From contig SIJG01000219.1 in the NCBI GenBank assembly GCA_023374025.1, positions 1 to 64,000 of the forward strand: 64,000 nucleotides of DNA. Reading direction: 5' to 3'. Position numbers and translations under genes: made by a program. The notes beneath the pieces were generated by a model, which saw nothing but the letters and a program-made list of their open reading frames with translations, did no database searches and was not told the DNA's origin. Positions within the stretch are counted from its first letter, which is position 1, and each line of letters opens with the position of its first letter. Origin of the DNA: Heterodera schachtii. Taxonomy: Eukaryota > Nematoda > Chromadorea > Rhabditida > Heteroderidae. Below, one piece after another: positions 9,935-21,317 of this stretch.

Positions 9935-10667
9935 ATGAGTTTGTGGCATTTTATAATTTTTATATTTTTCATTGCTTTTGAAATTGAATCCGGCAAAATT
10001 CGACCAAATTTTGATGAAATATTCGGCAACGAATGGGAAGAAAACAAAGAAAAACTGGTAATCGAATTAATTACTCAAATGCAAAATGATCAGAATATTA
10101 TCAAAAATGATCAAAATAAAGAATCAAATGATCAACAGAAAAGTGAAACCATTAGAAAATTTGATGCAATCAAAGAAAAGTTGAAGGAAAAGGGGAAATT
10201 AAAAAGAAAAGACCAAAACAAAATTGAGGCGAAAATTGGAAAATTATTAGGAACATATCGCCACAAAATATACAAATGGAAAAATGAATTAAATTTAAAT
10301 AAAATGAAATTAAAAAAGAGTTTTTATGAGCAGAAACGTAAAGAATTCATTGAACGATTTGATGAATTTAAAACATTATATAAAGGCAAACAGAAAGAAT
10401 TTGTGAAGGAATTCGGCATTTCTGAAAGAGTATTTATAAAATGGAAAAAAGAATTAGCGCCAAAATACTTTAAAAGTAAGACATTAATTTTAATTAATTT
10501 TTTTTTATTATATAATTTTAGCTCCAAGTTCCATTGAAGAAAAATTAGAAAAAATGAAGCAATATTTTGAAATTAAAGAAGCAAATCCGAAAATTAGCGA
10601 CAAAATAATTGTTGGGAAATTGAAAATCGGAATTTCAACTCTTCAAAAATGGAAAAAGAATTTTTAA
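9935..10667 (+). CDS. Triple-HTH secreted protein (intact, about 228 aa)
   Basis: Exon 1 is 9935-10475, the intron 10476-10521 (GTAAGAC...ATTTTAG), and exon 2 10522-10667. The phase-1 splice gives one open frame to TAA. The signal peptide (MSLWHFIIFIFFIAFEIES) is followed by GKIRPNFDEIFGNEWEE. The linker has repeated N-D-Q motifs. The modules are IGKLLGTYRHKIYKWKNELN, EFVKEFGISERVFIKWKKEL and IIVGKLKIGISTLQKWKKNF. The 'YKGKQKEF' form of module 2 groups it with the copies at 7812 and 61627 rather than with the 'YGQ(R/G)KQKEF' copies. It is predicted secreted and unrecognised; a DNA-binding-like role is inferred from the modules only. Confidence 0.85.
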
Positions 10668-10799
10668 TACATAACTTTATAATGTAGAAATTATTGTAAT
10701 TGAAATATTTTCATTTTATTTTTTTTTCTGTGTTGTGTATTATTATTAGGACTGCCTAAAATATGTACAAAAAGTGGTCAAAATATTTACCTAAATATT

Positions 10800-10935
10800 A
10801 GTGATGCTCGAGACCAAAAATTTCCCGAGACTCGAGACCTATTCCGAGACATGACCCCGAGACTTGAGACCGAGACCGAGACCCAAAAAACCCTAGATTT
10901 TTCAGGAGTCGAGACTCGAGACCGAGATTTTTTCC
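10800..10935. repeat. CGAGAC-rich short tandem repeat
   Basis: Degenerate repeats of CCGAGACTCGAGAC-type units, GC-richer than the surroundings and partly palindromic (CTCGAG). It is probably the body of a small repetitive element; its ends were not found. The spacer from 10936 to 11147 has no gene. Confidence 0.5.
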
Positions 10936-11147
10936 AAAAAATTTTCTTACACACATAAAAAACGATTAAAATCAATCGTTAAAATGAGGTATGAAATGTT
11001 TTTTGTGGAAAAAAACGACTTTTTACAAAATATACTTCTGGGAGAAGGGAGTGGGAAACATGATTCCGAAATTTTCAATTCAAATGTCGGGTCCTCAAAA
11101 GTCAAATCCTCAAATGTCGGGTAGCCGCTATAAACTCCTTCAAAAAA

Positions 11148-11999
11148 TCACATGGAAGCAATTTTCTTTTTCCAATTTCTCAAAGTTCGACTTCCAATCT
11201 CCAATTTCTTAGCAATTAATTCATCATTAATTTTTGGATTTCCTTCTTTAATTTTGAAATATTGCTTCATCTTTTTCAATTTGTCCTCGTTGGAGTAAAT
11301 ATTTTTTGCTTAAATTTTAATTAAAATGCAAAAAACAAAAAATTCTCTCTTACTTTTATTATATTTTGGTGTTAATTCCTTTTTCCATCTCCAAAATGTG
11401 TCTTTAGAAATGCCCAATTCCTTTGCAAATTCTTTCTGTTTGCCTTGGCCATAAAAACTTTTAAATTCATTAAATCGTTCAATAAATTCGATCTTTTTCT
11501 CTACATAAAAACTCTTTACCATCTTTTTATTTTGATTTAAATTTAATTCTTTTTTCCATTTATATATTTTTTGGCGATTTGCGCCTAATAATTTTCCAAT
11601 TTTCAACTCAATTTTTGATCTGTCTTTGTTTTGGTATTTTTCATTTTTCTTCAACTTTTCTTTAATTGCTTCAAATTTTTGGATTATTTTACTTTTTTGT
11701 TGATCATTTAGTTTTTCTGTCGTATTTTGGTCACTTTTGATAACATTTTGATTTGAATATTCGCTCATTTGACCAATTGGGTCAGTCCCCATTTCTTCAC
11801 CCATTTGTTGACCAAAATGAATAAATTCCATATTTTCATTTTCATCGTTCTGTTCAATTTTAATCGCATGTTCTTCTCTTTGGTTTTTATCCCATTCGTT
11901 GCCAAATACTTCGTCAAAATTTGGTCGGATTTTGCCGGATTTAATTTTTAAGGCAAACAAAAATATAGAAAATATTACAAGCCACAAAGTCATTTTCAT
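11148..11999 (-). CDS. Triple-HTH secreted protein, long-linker form (intact, about 268 aa)
   Basis: Exon 1 is 11999-11354, the intron 11353-11309 (GTAAGAG...TTTAAG), and exon 2 11308-11148. The joined frame is open to TGA. The signal peptide (MKMTLWLVIFSIFLFALKIKS) precedes GKIRPNFDEVFGNEWD. The linker is about 25 residues longer than in most copies and contains a GTDPIGQMSEYSNQNVIKSD-type block shared with the copies at 20467 and 26048; these form a 'long-linker' subfamily. The modules are IGKLLGANRQKIYKWKKELN, EFAKELGISKDTFWRWKKEL and LIAKKLEIGSRTLRNWKKKI. Predicted secreted; no named homologue recognised. Confidence 0.85.
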
Positions 12000-12357
12000 T
12001 ATTTGTATGGATATATTTCTATGAATGATTTTAATTTGAATTTATGCCATCAAATACTGCTAAAAAAATTTTATGATTTTGAAGTAGGCATAATAAGAAA
12101 AATCGAAAATGTCCTGACTTTTGTGATATGTCCTCAAAAAAAGTGATTACTTCTCATATTTCGTCAAAAATTGTTTCATTTTATTAAGAAAAAATTATGC
12201 GTCAAAATGTAAAAATTAAAAAAAAAACGAAATTAATTATATAACAGAAAAAGCAGCACGATATTTTCTGTTTTTCTTCATTTGCTTACTTCAAATTTTA
12301 AGCAATATTTTGTGGAAAAATTCATATTTCAAAATAAAATTTTATAAAATTTATTAT
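12000..12357. other. Spacer, no gene seen
   Basis: A+T-rich sequence upstream of the minus-strand gene at 11999. No repeat structure was recognised. Confidence 0.35.
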
Positions 12358-12550
12358 TTGGCCAGGGCAAACAGAAAGAATTTTGGAGGTGGAAAAAAGA
12401 AATGATGCAAAAATATAATAAAAGTAAGAGAAAATTTTCTTTTTAATAATACTTAAATTAATATCATTAAGCAAAAAATAAATATTCCAATGAGGAGAAA
12501 TTAAAAAAGATTAAGCATTATTATGAAAATAACAAAGGTAAATCCATAAA
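12358..12550 (+). pseudogene. Triple-HTH relic spanning the exon 1/exon 2 junction
   Basis: A GQGKQKEF fragment is joined directly to WRWKKEMMQKYNK, with the KELGIS core deleted. A GTAAGAG donor, a TTAAG acceptor and the beginning of exon 2 (NKYSNEEKLKKIKHYYEN-like) follow, then the similarity ends. Confidence 0.6.
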
Positions 12551-12588
12551 TTAAATTAATGGTGAAGTAAGTGTTGAAAAATAATTTC

Positions 12589-12744
12589 CAGGGTGGCTGG
12601 AAAAAAAAATTTTTTTAGTGTAAAACGAAGGTGCTATGTCAAGGGACAAAAAGTGCAAAATTTGCTAAATTTTTGAGTAAATTTGTGCTGCTTCTGAAAT
12701 CAGTCACATTCGTTTACCAGAAAAAAATTTTTCCAGCCCCCCTA
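12589..12744. mobile_element. Small element with inverted GGCTGGAAAAA termini
   Basis: The left end CAGGGTGGCTGGAAAAAAAA and the reverse-complemented right end TAGGGGGGCTGGAAAAATTT are inverted repeats of about 20 bp around a 110-bp core. The form resembles short hAT-type MITEs. No clean target duplication is visible. Confidence 0.45.
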
Positions 12745-13787
12745 GGAAAATTTTTCCGCTATCAAGTAGATTAGCATGAATTTTTTTAGGTTGTATCAAG
12801 TGCAAAAAAAAATATGCATGTCTTCAAAGTTTGATTCTAAAATTTTGGAATAGAAAATTTGGCCAATTTTGTTAAAAAATTCATAAAAAATTTTTTTCTT
12901 CTAAATTCTTATTGTTTATGGGGAAGGTAGATATGTTTTGACATTTTTTAAATAAATTTTCTATTATCCTTTTCTCTAAAGTCAGAAATATTTCAATAAA
13001 AAAATCATTTTGAGAATTTTCTCAAAATTTTCATAAAAATATAACTTCCTGAAAATTAAAATTTATTTAAAAATTGGGTCTAAAGGAAATTTTTATTCAA
13101 AATTAAGAAAAATTTTTAACTATATTTTTTGTTTTTTGTTTCATCAAAAATGTTTTTGATACCATGTTTAGCCATTTTACGGGTTTTAACTTACATTTAA
13201 TGAGTTTGAAGAAATATGGATGATGTTTGGCCCTTAATAAGAAAAAATTTATGTGCATATTTTCACTTTTTATGGCACATTATACAATTTTACTTGAATA
13301 ATTGTTAAAAAAAGTCATAAAGAAAAAAAACTAATATTTTATTTTTCTTATTAAGATTTATTCTAATTTTATATAAAATTATTATTTTAAACACAATGCT
13401 TATTCATTATCATTAGTTTAATTAAAATTTAACAAATTCTAAAGCTTATTGAAATTGCTGGTTTTCCTGCTAAAATGAAATTCTTTATTTCTACAAGTTA
13501 AAATACAAAAAAAAAACATATTGTTTATAAAACAATTTGCAATTAATTGATAAAGTAATTGTTAAATAAAAATAAAAATTGCTTTAAAATAAATAGGATT
13601 ACATTTGAAGAAAGTGATTTATGTGAAATTGGGATAAATGAATAAATTAAATGATAAAATTAATTGAAAAATAGGCAAATATTAATAAAATAAATTATAA
13701 ATGTATTTTAAATATAAAATAAATTAAGAATATAATTAAATAAAATTTATTAAATAAAATTGGCAAATTTGAAGAAAGCGGATTTAA
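12745..13787. other. Long A+T-rich spacer, no gene seen
   Basis: No open frame, RNA gene or terminal repeat could be supported. Confidence 0.35.
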
Positions 13788-16700
13788 TCAACCATTACAA
13801 CGGATGCCAGAAATTTTCTCAAGCCATTTGGCGTCGATTCGAGAGTAAATGGCGTAGGAGACTTCTGTTTAAAAAAAAATATATTTTTATTATTTAAAAA
13901 GGGATGTATTTTTTAGTTGTTATTTTATATATTTGGCTTTGAGTGTTTTTTGCCAAAGTTGGATTTTAAAAAAATTCCGAAATTTTCAGTTAAAATAATT
14001 AAAATTTTTTCGCATTTTTTTTTCTTATCTTTAATTTAAAAAAGCAATGAAAATATTGCTAAAAAAATTTCCACGCCATTATTCCATTTACCGGGAGCTG
14101 CCGATTTACAGTCTACATAAGAAGAAACGGCAATTTGGACATAATCTGTCCCATTGCTGGCCAATACTGCGCTGCCACTATCGCCCTGACAAAAATGAGC
14201 AATTTCAATTCAATTAAAAAACAAAAATGGAAGAGTTCAAATTTTATTTTTATTCCATTTAAATCATTAATATTAATTAATTTAATTGAAATTAATTGAG
14301 TAATATTACTTCTTGAGATGCAATCCCCCGAATGCAAATTCGGTCACCTCGATACATTTTGCGGCATTCAGACAATTGGACACTCCGTCCAATCAAATAA
14401 TGAGTAGAGATACTATTTTCTCTCAAACAACCTGTTTTATAAGAATTATTAATTTCTAAAAAAAAATTTATAATAATTATAAATTTATTCCAAAAAATAT
14501 TGCGGTGAAATAAATTAACCAAAATGAGTTCATTTTGTGTGCTATGACATTAGTCAAAAAACCAGCAAATGAAAAGATATTTCTATCATCCTGTAAAATT
14601 TCAAAACTTATGAAAAATTCGCGAAAAGTGATAAAATATATATCAGTAGGGATGTCAGTTTTATCCCCGAATTCGATTCAAAGCATTTATATGCTTGGAA
14701 TATTGCGATCCGAAAATAATTTTGAAAGCTACTCAAAGTTCCACAACCGATTAAAATTGTTTTTTTTTACGAGAAATCTTTCCCCATCCGGCGATTTGAG
14801 CAGTTTTGTTATAGAATTGTTCAATTGGACCACAGTGGAGGCACACCTTGGGCAGTTTGGCCATGAGTTCAGTTGAATTTAGCTAAAATAAACAATATGC
14901 CAAAGGATATTTATTTAGAGCTAAATAAACAATATGCCAAAGGATATGTATCAATCAAGCCAAGGTCGTTCCATTCCAAGCAAAGATTTTTTGATCCTTT
15001 TTGTTTTTGTATATTTTTGTTTTTTGGAAAAAACACATTCAAAACTAGTGTTACATGTGTCAGGGTATCCGACCGGGTCCATACCCGGTACCCGGCTTTT
15101 TCAAGACCAGGATGGGGTCGTGGGTTCGAGTCCCACCGGCGGGCGAGTTAACTTTTGTTTCTCAAGAATTCTACCAAAAATTTCTTATTTTTTTACAATA
15201 TCCCCATAAGAATTTTTTTTTTTGATTAATACCTTTATCAATGCCAAATCGTTCCATCCCGTTATTTTCGATCGTTCTTTCTTGACAAAGCCTGGATGAA
15301 TGAACACATTTGAAGGGCTTTTATGCAAATGCAACTGTATTCCATGGTACGGCTTTTTAGTCTTAATGCGTTCAGATGTATTGAACCCTAAAAAAAAAAT
15401 AACGCATAATTGTATTTCATGGAATTGAACATTGTATTTTATTAAGAAAACCCTAAAATCGGATTCAAGCTTAAGTTTTTTCAAGCCCTGCTGATAACCT
15501 GAACAGCATTAAAATTAAGAAATCGTAGTGTTTAGGTTTATTAGGAGGTGCTATGTCGACCGACGAAAAGTGCAAATTTGGGCGACCGACGAAAAGTGCA
15601 AAATTTTCCAAAATTTTGACTGAATGAACGCATAACTTTGCTTAGACGCAACCAAATTGTACAATCTTGGTATTATACGAAAGCCCTTTAATTTAGCAAA
15701 TTTTGCACTTATCGTCGGTCGCCCAAATTTGCACTTTTCGTCGGTCGATGTCGCGGACGGACGCTGCTGCCGTTCGTGAAGAAAAATGTTGGGGTGAGGT
15801 GCGGTCGTTGAACCTTCGAGGGCCCCCTCCGGTGAAGCCATGCTCTTAACCGTTGAGCCATCTCACCACTGTTGATTGGCTGTTTCGGTGCTGTTGTTGT
15901 TAGTTGATCTTTGTGCAGTCAGTGCTTTTCAATCGCCGATTGGCTCATCGGCGACAGTCGACCAACCACGATTTCTTCCATATTTTGTGATTTTTTAGTC
16001 TATATAAATCAGGGTTTCGATATCTGAGTATTTTTACTCATTTTGTGGTCCTTTAGAGGGTCAAAGAGGATTTTTTTTGAAAAATGAGGATTTGCGGATT
16101 TTTGTGGTCTTTTGATAAAAAGTGACAAAAAGTACATTATTTTTTGAAAAATTAGGTATATTTGGCAAAATGTTCGAACTTTTTTCTTCAAATCTTAAAC
16201 ATTTTTTCGAAAAATCCTCAGTCAAAATCATTTTTTTGACAAAATCTGTTAACAAATCGCACTCAAAATCTCAAAAAATTTATTGGCCCAAATGAAGTGC
16301 AACTTCGATTTTTCGTGCTCAGACTTCCATAAAATGCTTACAAATGACAAGAAATTGATGAATTTGATTGTTTCAAAGGAAAAATATGACTTTTAACTGA
16401 TTTTGTTTGCATTTTTTATGCTTTTAAAAAATGAAGATTTTCAAAATTTTGAGATCGAAACCCTGATATAAATCCAGGACCCTCTGCTTATAATATTAGT
16501 TTCGACTTAAAATGGAATTGAAAAAATAAAAATTAAAACCTCCTCCAAATAAATTAGAATTTGAATAAATTTTTTTTTATTTTTTTATTATTTACCTAAA
16601 ACAATTTTGGTTCCATCTTTAAGATGTTTAACACAATGTGCAGCAAGCAAAACGAATTCCGATGAAATGAGTGAGCCACTGCAATGCTCAGAACCGTTTA

Positions 16701-19309
16701 CAGTTTTTGCCTTATAATACACAGTCCACGGCATAAGGTTGATGTCCATTTCTGTACCATCATAAACCTGGCCAATTTTTGAATGAAAATTGTAACATTT
16801 TTGGGCAGTCAGTGACGAATAAACATTTAGTTAATTTTTAAAAATAAATACAAAACTAATTAATTAAGTAATTAAGAAAAACTCTGAGAGCTGTAGAACT
16901 TCATTATTTAGCAGAATGTTTTTGAAAATTGGTGATTTTTCTAGCTGATGGGAGTAAAATCAAAATGCCAAAAATATTTCCGATAAAATGTTGCATTATT
17001 TAATTTTACACTCCGGAAAATAATTTTTTCGACTTCTTAAAGATTTTTATGATTTCAAATAAAAAAAAAATTTTCTTTAACGCTAAAACTAAAATTTAAT
17101 CCCTCGGATTTAATGCCAATTAACAACCCCCCAACATTTTTTTTTTCTTACGAGCGGATTGATTCGTCTTGCGCTGCGACGCTTTTGGGCTGCCTCAAAA
17201 TCAAATGGCATGCATTGTTTTGGTGGATCAATTAGTCTCCAGTCGAATTTACACTCATCCGGCACTACCGAAATTAAATCCGACATGACGCCGCCCAATT
17301 TTGACACAATATCCAGCGGTAACAGCCAAAGTCCCGCATAATCGGCCAAAAATGGACCATAATTGGAGTGGGCAAAAAATTCCTTGCCAAAATCTTTCAA
17401 CTGTTCCTGTCCATCTTAATACGGTCATTAGTTTAATTGGCTCTACTTCGGTTTGTTTACACATCTAATCAGCGAACTTTCCTTAATTTCTTAGGCCACA
17501 ACTTTTTTTTTTTACTAGGTCAATGCCAACATTTTTGATATAACACGAAAGATTCAGGTCTCTTGAATTTAAAATAAAAAACGAGAAATCCAAATTCATT
17601 TTTGAGAGTATATTAAAAAATTAATCTAAAGGGATCACCCGTAGCTCAGTCGTATTCAAGTAATCCATGGTGAGGAAATGCCGTGGGTTCGAGTCCCATC
17701 GGGCGAGTTAGCTTTTATGTTCTACATAGACTTCAACCTTTCGTCTGATATTAAGAATGTATGCATTGACTAAATAAAACTAAGTTTTTGCCGAAGAAAC
17801 TGAGTAAGATCACTAATTAAATGTATAAACTGTGGAATATATCCATTTAATGATTACCATTACCGATCGTATTTATTGTATTAGAGCCCCCGGGGGCTCT
17901 AATTTTCAACTCCCTTCGAAAGAGTGGCTTTATTTCATTGAGGTTCGAATTCAGTAAACACGGTATTTGGAAAATAAATTCAATGCAAATGATTGATATA
18001 ATATTACCATTGTTTAAAAGGACAACATTGCCACAAAATGGGTCAAATTTCAATTCAATGTTTGTGTTGTTTGGCTTTGCATTGCTACAATATATAATAA
18101 GATTATTATTGCATTCAATTAAAATATTTTAATTGGTATATTTTTTATTTTTACTGTATTTTATTAAAATAATTGAAAAAAAATGCCAAAAACAGAAATG
18201 TAGGCCCCCGAAGTTGGCGGGAATAGGGACAACCGCGGGAATGGGTTTCCATGAAATTTACCATTTTCTATCAAAATTAGACCATTTAAGACACCTTCGG
18301 TGTCTTTTAAACGCACAACAGTTAGTCCCTATGGGAAATTGACGGACATTTCAGTACTATTTTTATCATAAAAATGGCAAGCGATTAATCACTGTTCAAA
18401 TTTTTTTTTAAGTCAATTTCGACGCTTTTGATAGGTTGAACAACAATACTATCAAAAATAAAAAGGTCCCCTTAAAAATTTGAGTTTTTTTTTTGTCAAA
18501 ATTTCTGCAAAAAACTGACTTTTTCCAGTCGGCACTTCTTTGATAAAATTCGCGTACTACATATACTAATAATACAAACAGACTGACTTGGTGATCAATT
18601 CATTTCCGATGGTCAAAGTTTCGTTGGCAATTGAAAAATGAATTTTCCTGGCATTTGGCCCACACTGATCACTAATCGATGGCTCACTGCTGACGTTGAA
18701 CAATTGATCAAAACGATACCCTTTCTTCAGTTTCCATGGAAAGCCATTGTCGGTGGTTGTGCGGTTGTAGCAGAGCCAAAAGCTTAATTAATTAATAAAT
18801 CAATTAAATTAAGCAATTAAGCATATGACTAAAATTACCTTGAGCATTTCTTATTACGGTAAAACACTTGGATTGGCCACGGATTTGCTTTAGACACTTG
18901 CAACGTAAGAGTGCTTAATTTTTTAAAATTAATATTAAATAATGCAGGTTTTTATTAATAAATTATTTATTAATTGGAAAATGAAGGATCATTTCATCAA
19001 ATTCTTAATCCTGAATATTCGGGATTCGAACAATTATTGCTGTTATTATTTTTGACCCGCAGTATTTAAATTATAATTTTGTGCCACAAAATTAATTTTA
19101 AATTTGTTAGAATTCGAAATTAGAATTTCAGATTTTAGATAAAAATTAATGTCAGATTAGTGATTAGCTGCTTTGTTTAGGGATTTATTAATTTTGGATG
19201 ACTTAAATTAGGCAAAACCATTTTGTATTGCTTACTTTCCATTTAATCCGGCTAAAAGTTCGGCAAAAACAAACAGAAAAATGCAGAAAATAAAATTAGC
19301 CAAAAACAT
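13788..19309 (-). CDS. S1 (chymotrypsin-fold) serine protease, multi-exon, secreted
   Basis: The protease part is well supported by six phase-consistent exons: 16767-16596, 15387-15233, 14882-14771, 14455-14310, 14185-14092 and 13864-13788 (252 codons with the TGA). Catalytic His is in SSEFVLLAAHC, Asp in WNDLALIK and Ser in GDSGSAV. AGWGKI and a C-terminal W-L helix fit the fold. Probable upstream exons are 17414-17152 (LADYAGLWLLPLDIVSKLGG, ending RRINPL and spliced in phase to VYDGTEMD, a likely activation region), 18782-18576, 18913-18839 and 19309-19236. The last encodes a signal peptide (MFLANFIFCIFLFVFAELLA). The splice between 18576 and 17414 does not phase cleanly, so an exon may be missing or there may be two genes. 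The expected Cys just before GDSG is Gln-Glu, and GDSGG is GDSGS, so specificity may be unusual. Secreted hydrolase role is by family. Confidence 0.8.
14881..14950. repeat. Short direct duplication in a protease intron
   Basis: Two copies of a unit of about 40 bp containing AATAAACAATATGCCAAAGG lie side by side just upstream of the exon at 14882. Confidence 0.6.
15069..15160 (+). repeat. tRNA-derived SINE-like piece
   Basis: GTGGGTTCGAGTCCCACCGG is a T-arm with a consensus pol III B box, and is followed by GCGGGCGAGTTAACTTTTG. A similar stretch at 17636-17712 ends with the same GGGCGAGTTA(A/G)CTTTT tail. No full cloverleaf forms here, so it is a tRNA-related repeat rather than a functional tRNA. 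Confidence 0.5.
15556..15748. mobile_element. Fold-back element with 51-bp inverted arms
   Basis: The arms 15556-15606 and 15698-15748 are inverted copies with one mismatch seen. Each contains two CGACCGACGA(A/T)AAGTGCAAA units, so each arm is itself a direct repeat. The 91-bp loop has no gene. It lies in a protease intron. No target duplication was found. Confidence 0.7.
15760..15870 (-). repeat. tRNA-like sequence (degenerate)
   Basis: On the minus strand GGTGAGATGGCTCAACGGTT then AAGAGC resembles an acceptor plus D-arm (A box). GGTTCAACGACC resembles a B box, and CTCACC can pair with GGTGAG. The middle does not fold as a normal anticodon arm, so a SINE head or tRNA pseudogene is likelier than a tRNA. 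Confidence 0.4.
16010..16465. mobile_element. hAT-like MITE with perfect 8-bp target duplication
   Basis: The terminal inverted repeats are CAGGGTTTCGATATCTGAG and, from the right end, CAGGGTTTCGATCTCAAAA. The flanking octamer ATATAAAT is perfect on both sides (16002-16009 and 16466-16473). The size (456 bp), CAGGG ends and 8-bp duplication are typical of non-autonomous hAT elements. It sits in the intron between protease exons 16596 and 15387 and carries no transposase. Confidence 0.85.
17636..17712 (+). repeat. tRNA-derived SINE-like piece
   Basis: TCACCCGTAGCTCAGT (acceptor and D-arm start) and GTGGGTTCGAGTCCCATCGG then GCGA (T-arm and acceptor) pair with one mismatch in the acceptor. The D and anticodon arms are degenerate. 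The downstream tail matches the piece at 15069-15160. It is likely a tRNA-derived SINE head. Confidence 0.5.
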
Positions 19310-19684
19310 TTTTAATACAAATAATTTTAAAAAATGGAAAATTTTTACGCTTACGGATCCGTAAAAATAATGAGAATGATTTTGCTTTCACTTATTTGGT
19401 TGGTGGAAAATAAGCTAATTCACAGTGATTCATCATAATACATCGACAAATGATAAAACGATGCTAATTCATTGAGAAAATGGTGAAATAATTATGTTAA
19501 TCATTTTTAATCTTTTTGTTCAGGGATGGGATTCGTACTTGCATGGCAAGCATGTACTTGAAAATCATGCGGAAAATTTTGAAATTTGCTTATTTTTAAG
19601 ATTGTACTTGAAAACCGCAATTTAAAAATTTAAAATTTTTTGAAATTTTGTGCCATTTTTTTGGTACTTTTAATTATATTCAGA
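19310..19684. other. Spacer upstream of the protease 5' exon
   Basis: No gene. A repeat-like stretch begins near 19524 (CAGGGATGGGATTCGTACTT), hAT-end-like, but no matching right end was found. Confidence 0.35.
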
Positions 19685-20025
19685 TTTCAAAGTTGCACTT
19701 CAAATTACCAACTTATTAGCAATTATTTTGTCAAAAATTTTTGGATTTTCTTCTTTCTTTTCCAAAAATTGCTTCATCTTTTTTAATTTTGTAATCATTA
19801 AAAATATGGAGCAAAATTATTTAAATAAATAAAATATGAAATAAAATTAAAATTCACTCATTTTTATTGTAATTTGGCGCTAATTCTTTTTTTCCATTTT
19901 CGAAATGTCATTTCTGAAATGCCGAATTCCTTCACAAATTCTTTCTGTTTGCGTTGGCCAATTTCGTCAAAATTTGTCGGATTTGAGACAAATTATAAAA
20001 ATTTCTATTTGCCATTATTTATTTT
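19685..20025 (-). pseudogene. Triple-HTH relic with a large internal deletion
   Basis: On the minus strand a degraded signal-peptide region and IRQILTK-like N-terminus are fused directly to GQRKQKEFVKEFGISEMTFRKW (module 2). An intron-like spacer and a damaged exon 2 follow. The linker and module 1 are missing. Confidence 0.65.
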
Positions 20026-20466
20026 TCTTTCTGGAAATTGATTTATTGCATAAGAATAAATTTATTTAATGTTTATTCGCTTTTTAATTTTAATTTTCAA
20101 TCTTTTTTTATTCTTCAACAAATCTTTTAAAAATGCATAAATTCATTAATTACTAGCCGAGAAATTAATTTTTTACTTAATTAAATAATCTTTTGTCAAA
20201 AAACAATTGGCAACGCGAAACGAATATTCTGCATACGAAAGTTTATAAATTTAGCAAAAAAAAATTGTTCTTCAGAGATTATTAAGATGTTTTATTTTAA
20301 ATTACATAAAATTAAAAAAATATTTCTATTTATAACCTAAAAAATAGGAAAATAAGACACAAAAACCTCAATTAAAAAACAATTAATTTCAATATAAATT
20401 TGAAAGGCACACAAATAACATACAAAAAACTTTTCAAACAAATAATATAAATTCCTTCATAAAAAA
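20026..20466. other. Spacer, no gene seen
   Basis: A+T-rich. It includes upstream sequence resembling other family-1 promoters (an AATAAATTTATTTAATG motif near 20053), but no gene. Confidence 0.3.
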
Positions 20467-21317
20467 TCATTTTCCCAAAACAGAAGCAAATTTCTTTTTC
20501 CATCTATTCAGTGTTCGACTTCCAATTCCCAATTTCTTAGCAATTATTTTATCATTAATTTTTGAATTTCCTTTTTTAATTTTAAAATATTGCTTCATCT
20601 TTTCCAATTTGTCTTCATTTTTGTGTTCATTTTGTGCTTAAAATATAAAAGTAAATAAAATTTAAAAAATTCCCTTACTTTTATGATAATTTGGCACCAA
20701 TTCTTTTTTCCATTTTATAAATGTTTTTTCACCAATACCCAATTCCTTCACAAATTCTTTCTGTTTGCGTTGGCCATATAAACTTTTAAATTCATCAATT
20801 CGTTCAATGAATTCTTTTTTTTTCTCGTCATAAAAACGCTTTTTCATTTTGTTTTTATTTAAATTCATTTCTTTTTCCATTTGTATATTTTATCACGGCT
20901 TGCCCCTAATAATTTTCCAATTTTCACCTCAATTTTGTTATTATTATTCCGTTGATATTTTTCTTTTTGCTTCAACTTTTCTTTAATTGCATCAAATTTT
21001 TCAATAATTTTTCTTTTCTGTTGATAATTTGGTTCCATTTTCTTATTTTGATCACTTCTGATAACATTTTGATTAGAATATTCGCTCATTTGATCAATTG
21101 GGTCTGTCCCAATTTCTTCACCCATTTGATCAACTTCTGTTTGTGAGTTCTTGTTTGGCTCATTTGGCTCATTTAGTTCAATTTTTATTACTTTTTGTTC
21201 ACTTTCTTTATTGTCCCATTCTTCGCCGAATATTTCATCAAAATTTGGTCGGATTTTGCCGGATTCAATTCCAAAAGCAATGGAAAATATTAAAAATAAC
21301 AAATGCCGCAAATTCAT
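20467..21317 (-). pseudogene. Triple-HTH secreted protein, long-linker form, with an A-run frameshift
   Basis: Exon 1 is 21317-20679 and exon 2 is 20636-20467, with an intron of 42 bp. The signal peptide (MNLRHLLFLIFSIAFGIES), GKIRPNFDEIFGEEWD, the GTDPIDQMSEYSNQN block and all three modules (IGKLLGASRDKIYKWKK; EFVKELGIGEKTFIKWKKEL; IIAKKLGIGSRTLNRWKKKF) are present. The frame breaks once near 20880, in the A-run after the first W-K-K, where one A is missing relative to intact copies and TGA follows. The copy at 3768 breaks at the equivalent codon with an extra A. Otherwise the coding sequence is intact. Confidence 0.75.

Noticed and set aside
17255..17464. 69-codon frame MCKQTEVEPIKLM... overlapping the protease exon
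   Set aside because: It is out of phase with the exon frame that splices into VYDGTEMD, and only the latter gives a coherent protein.
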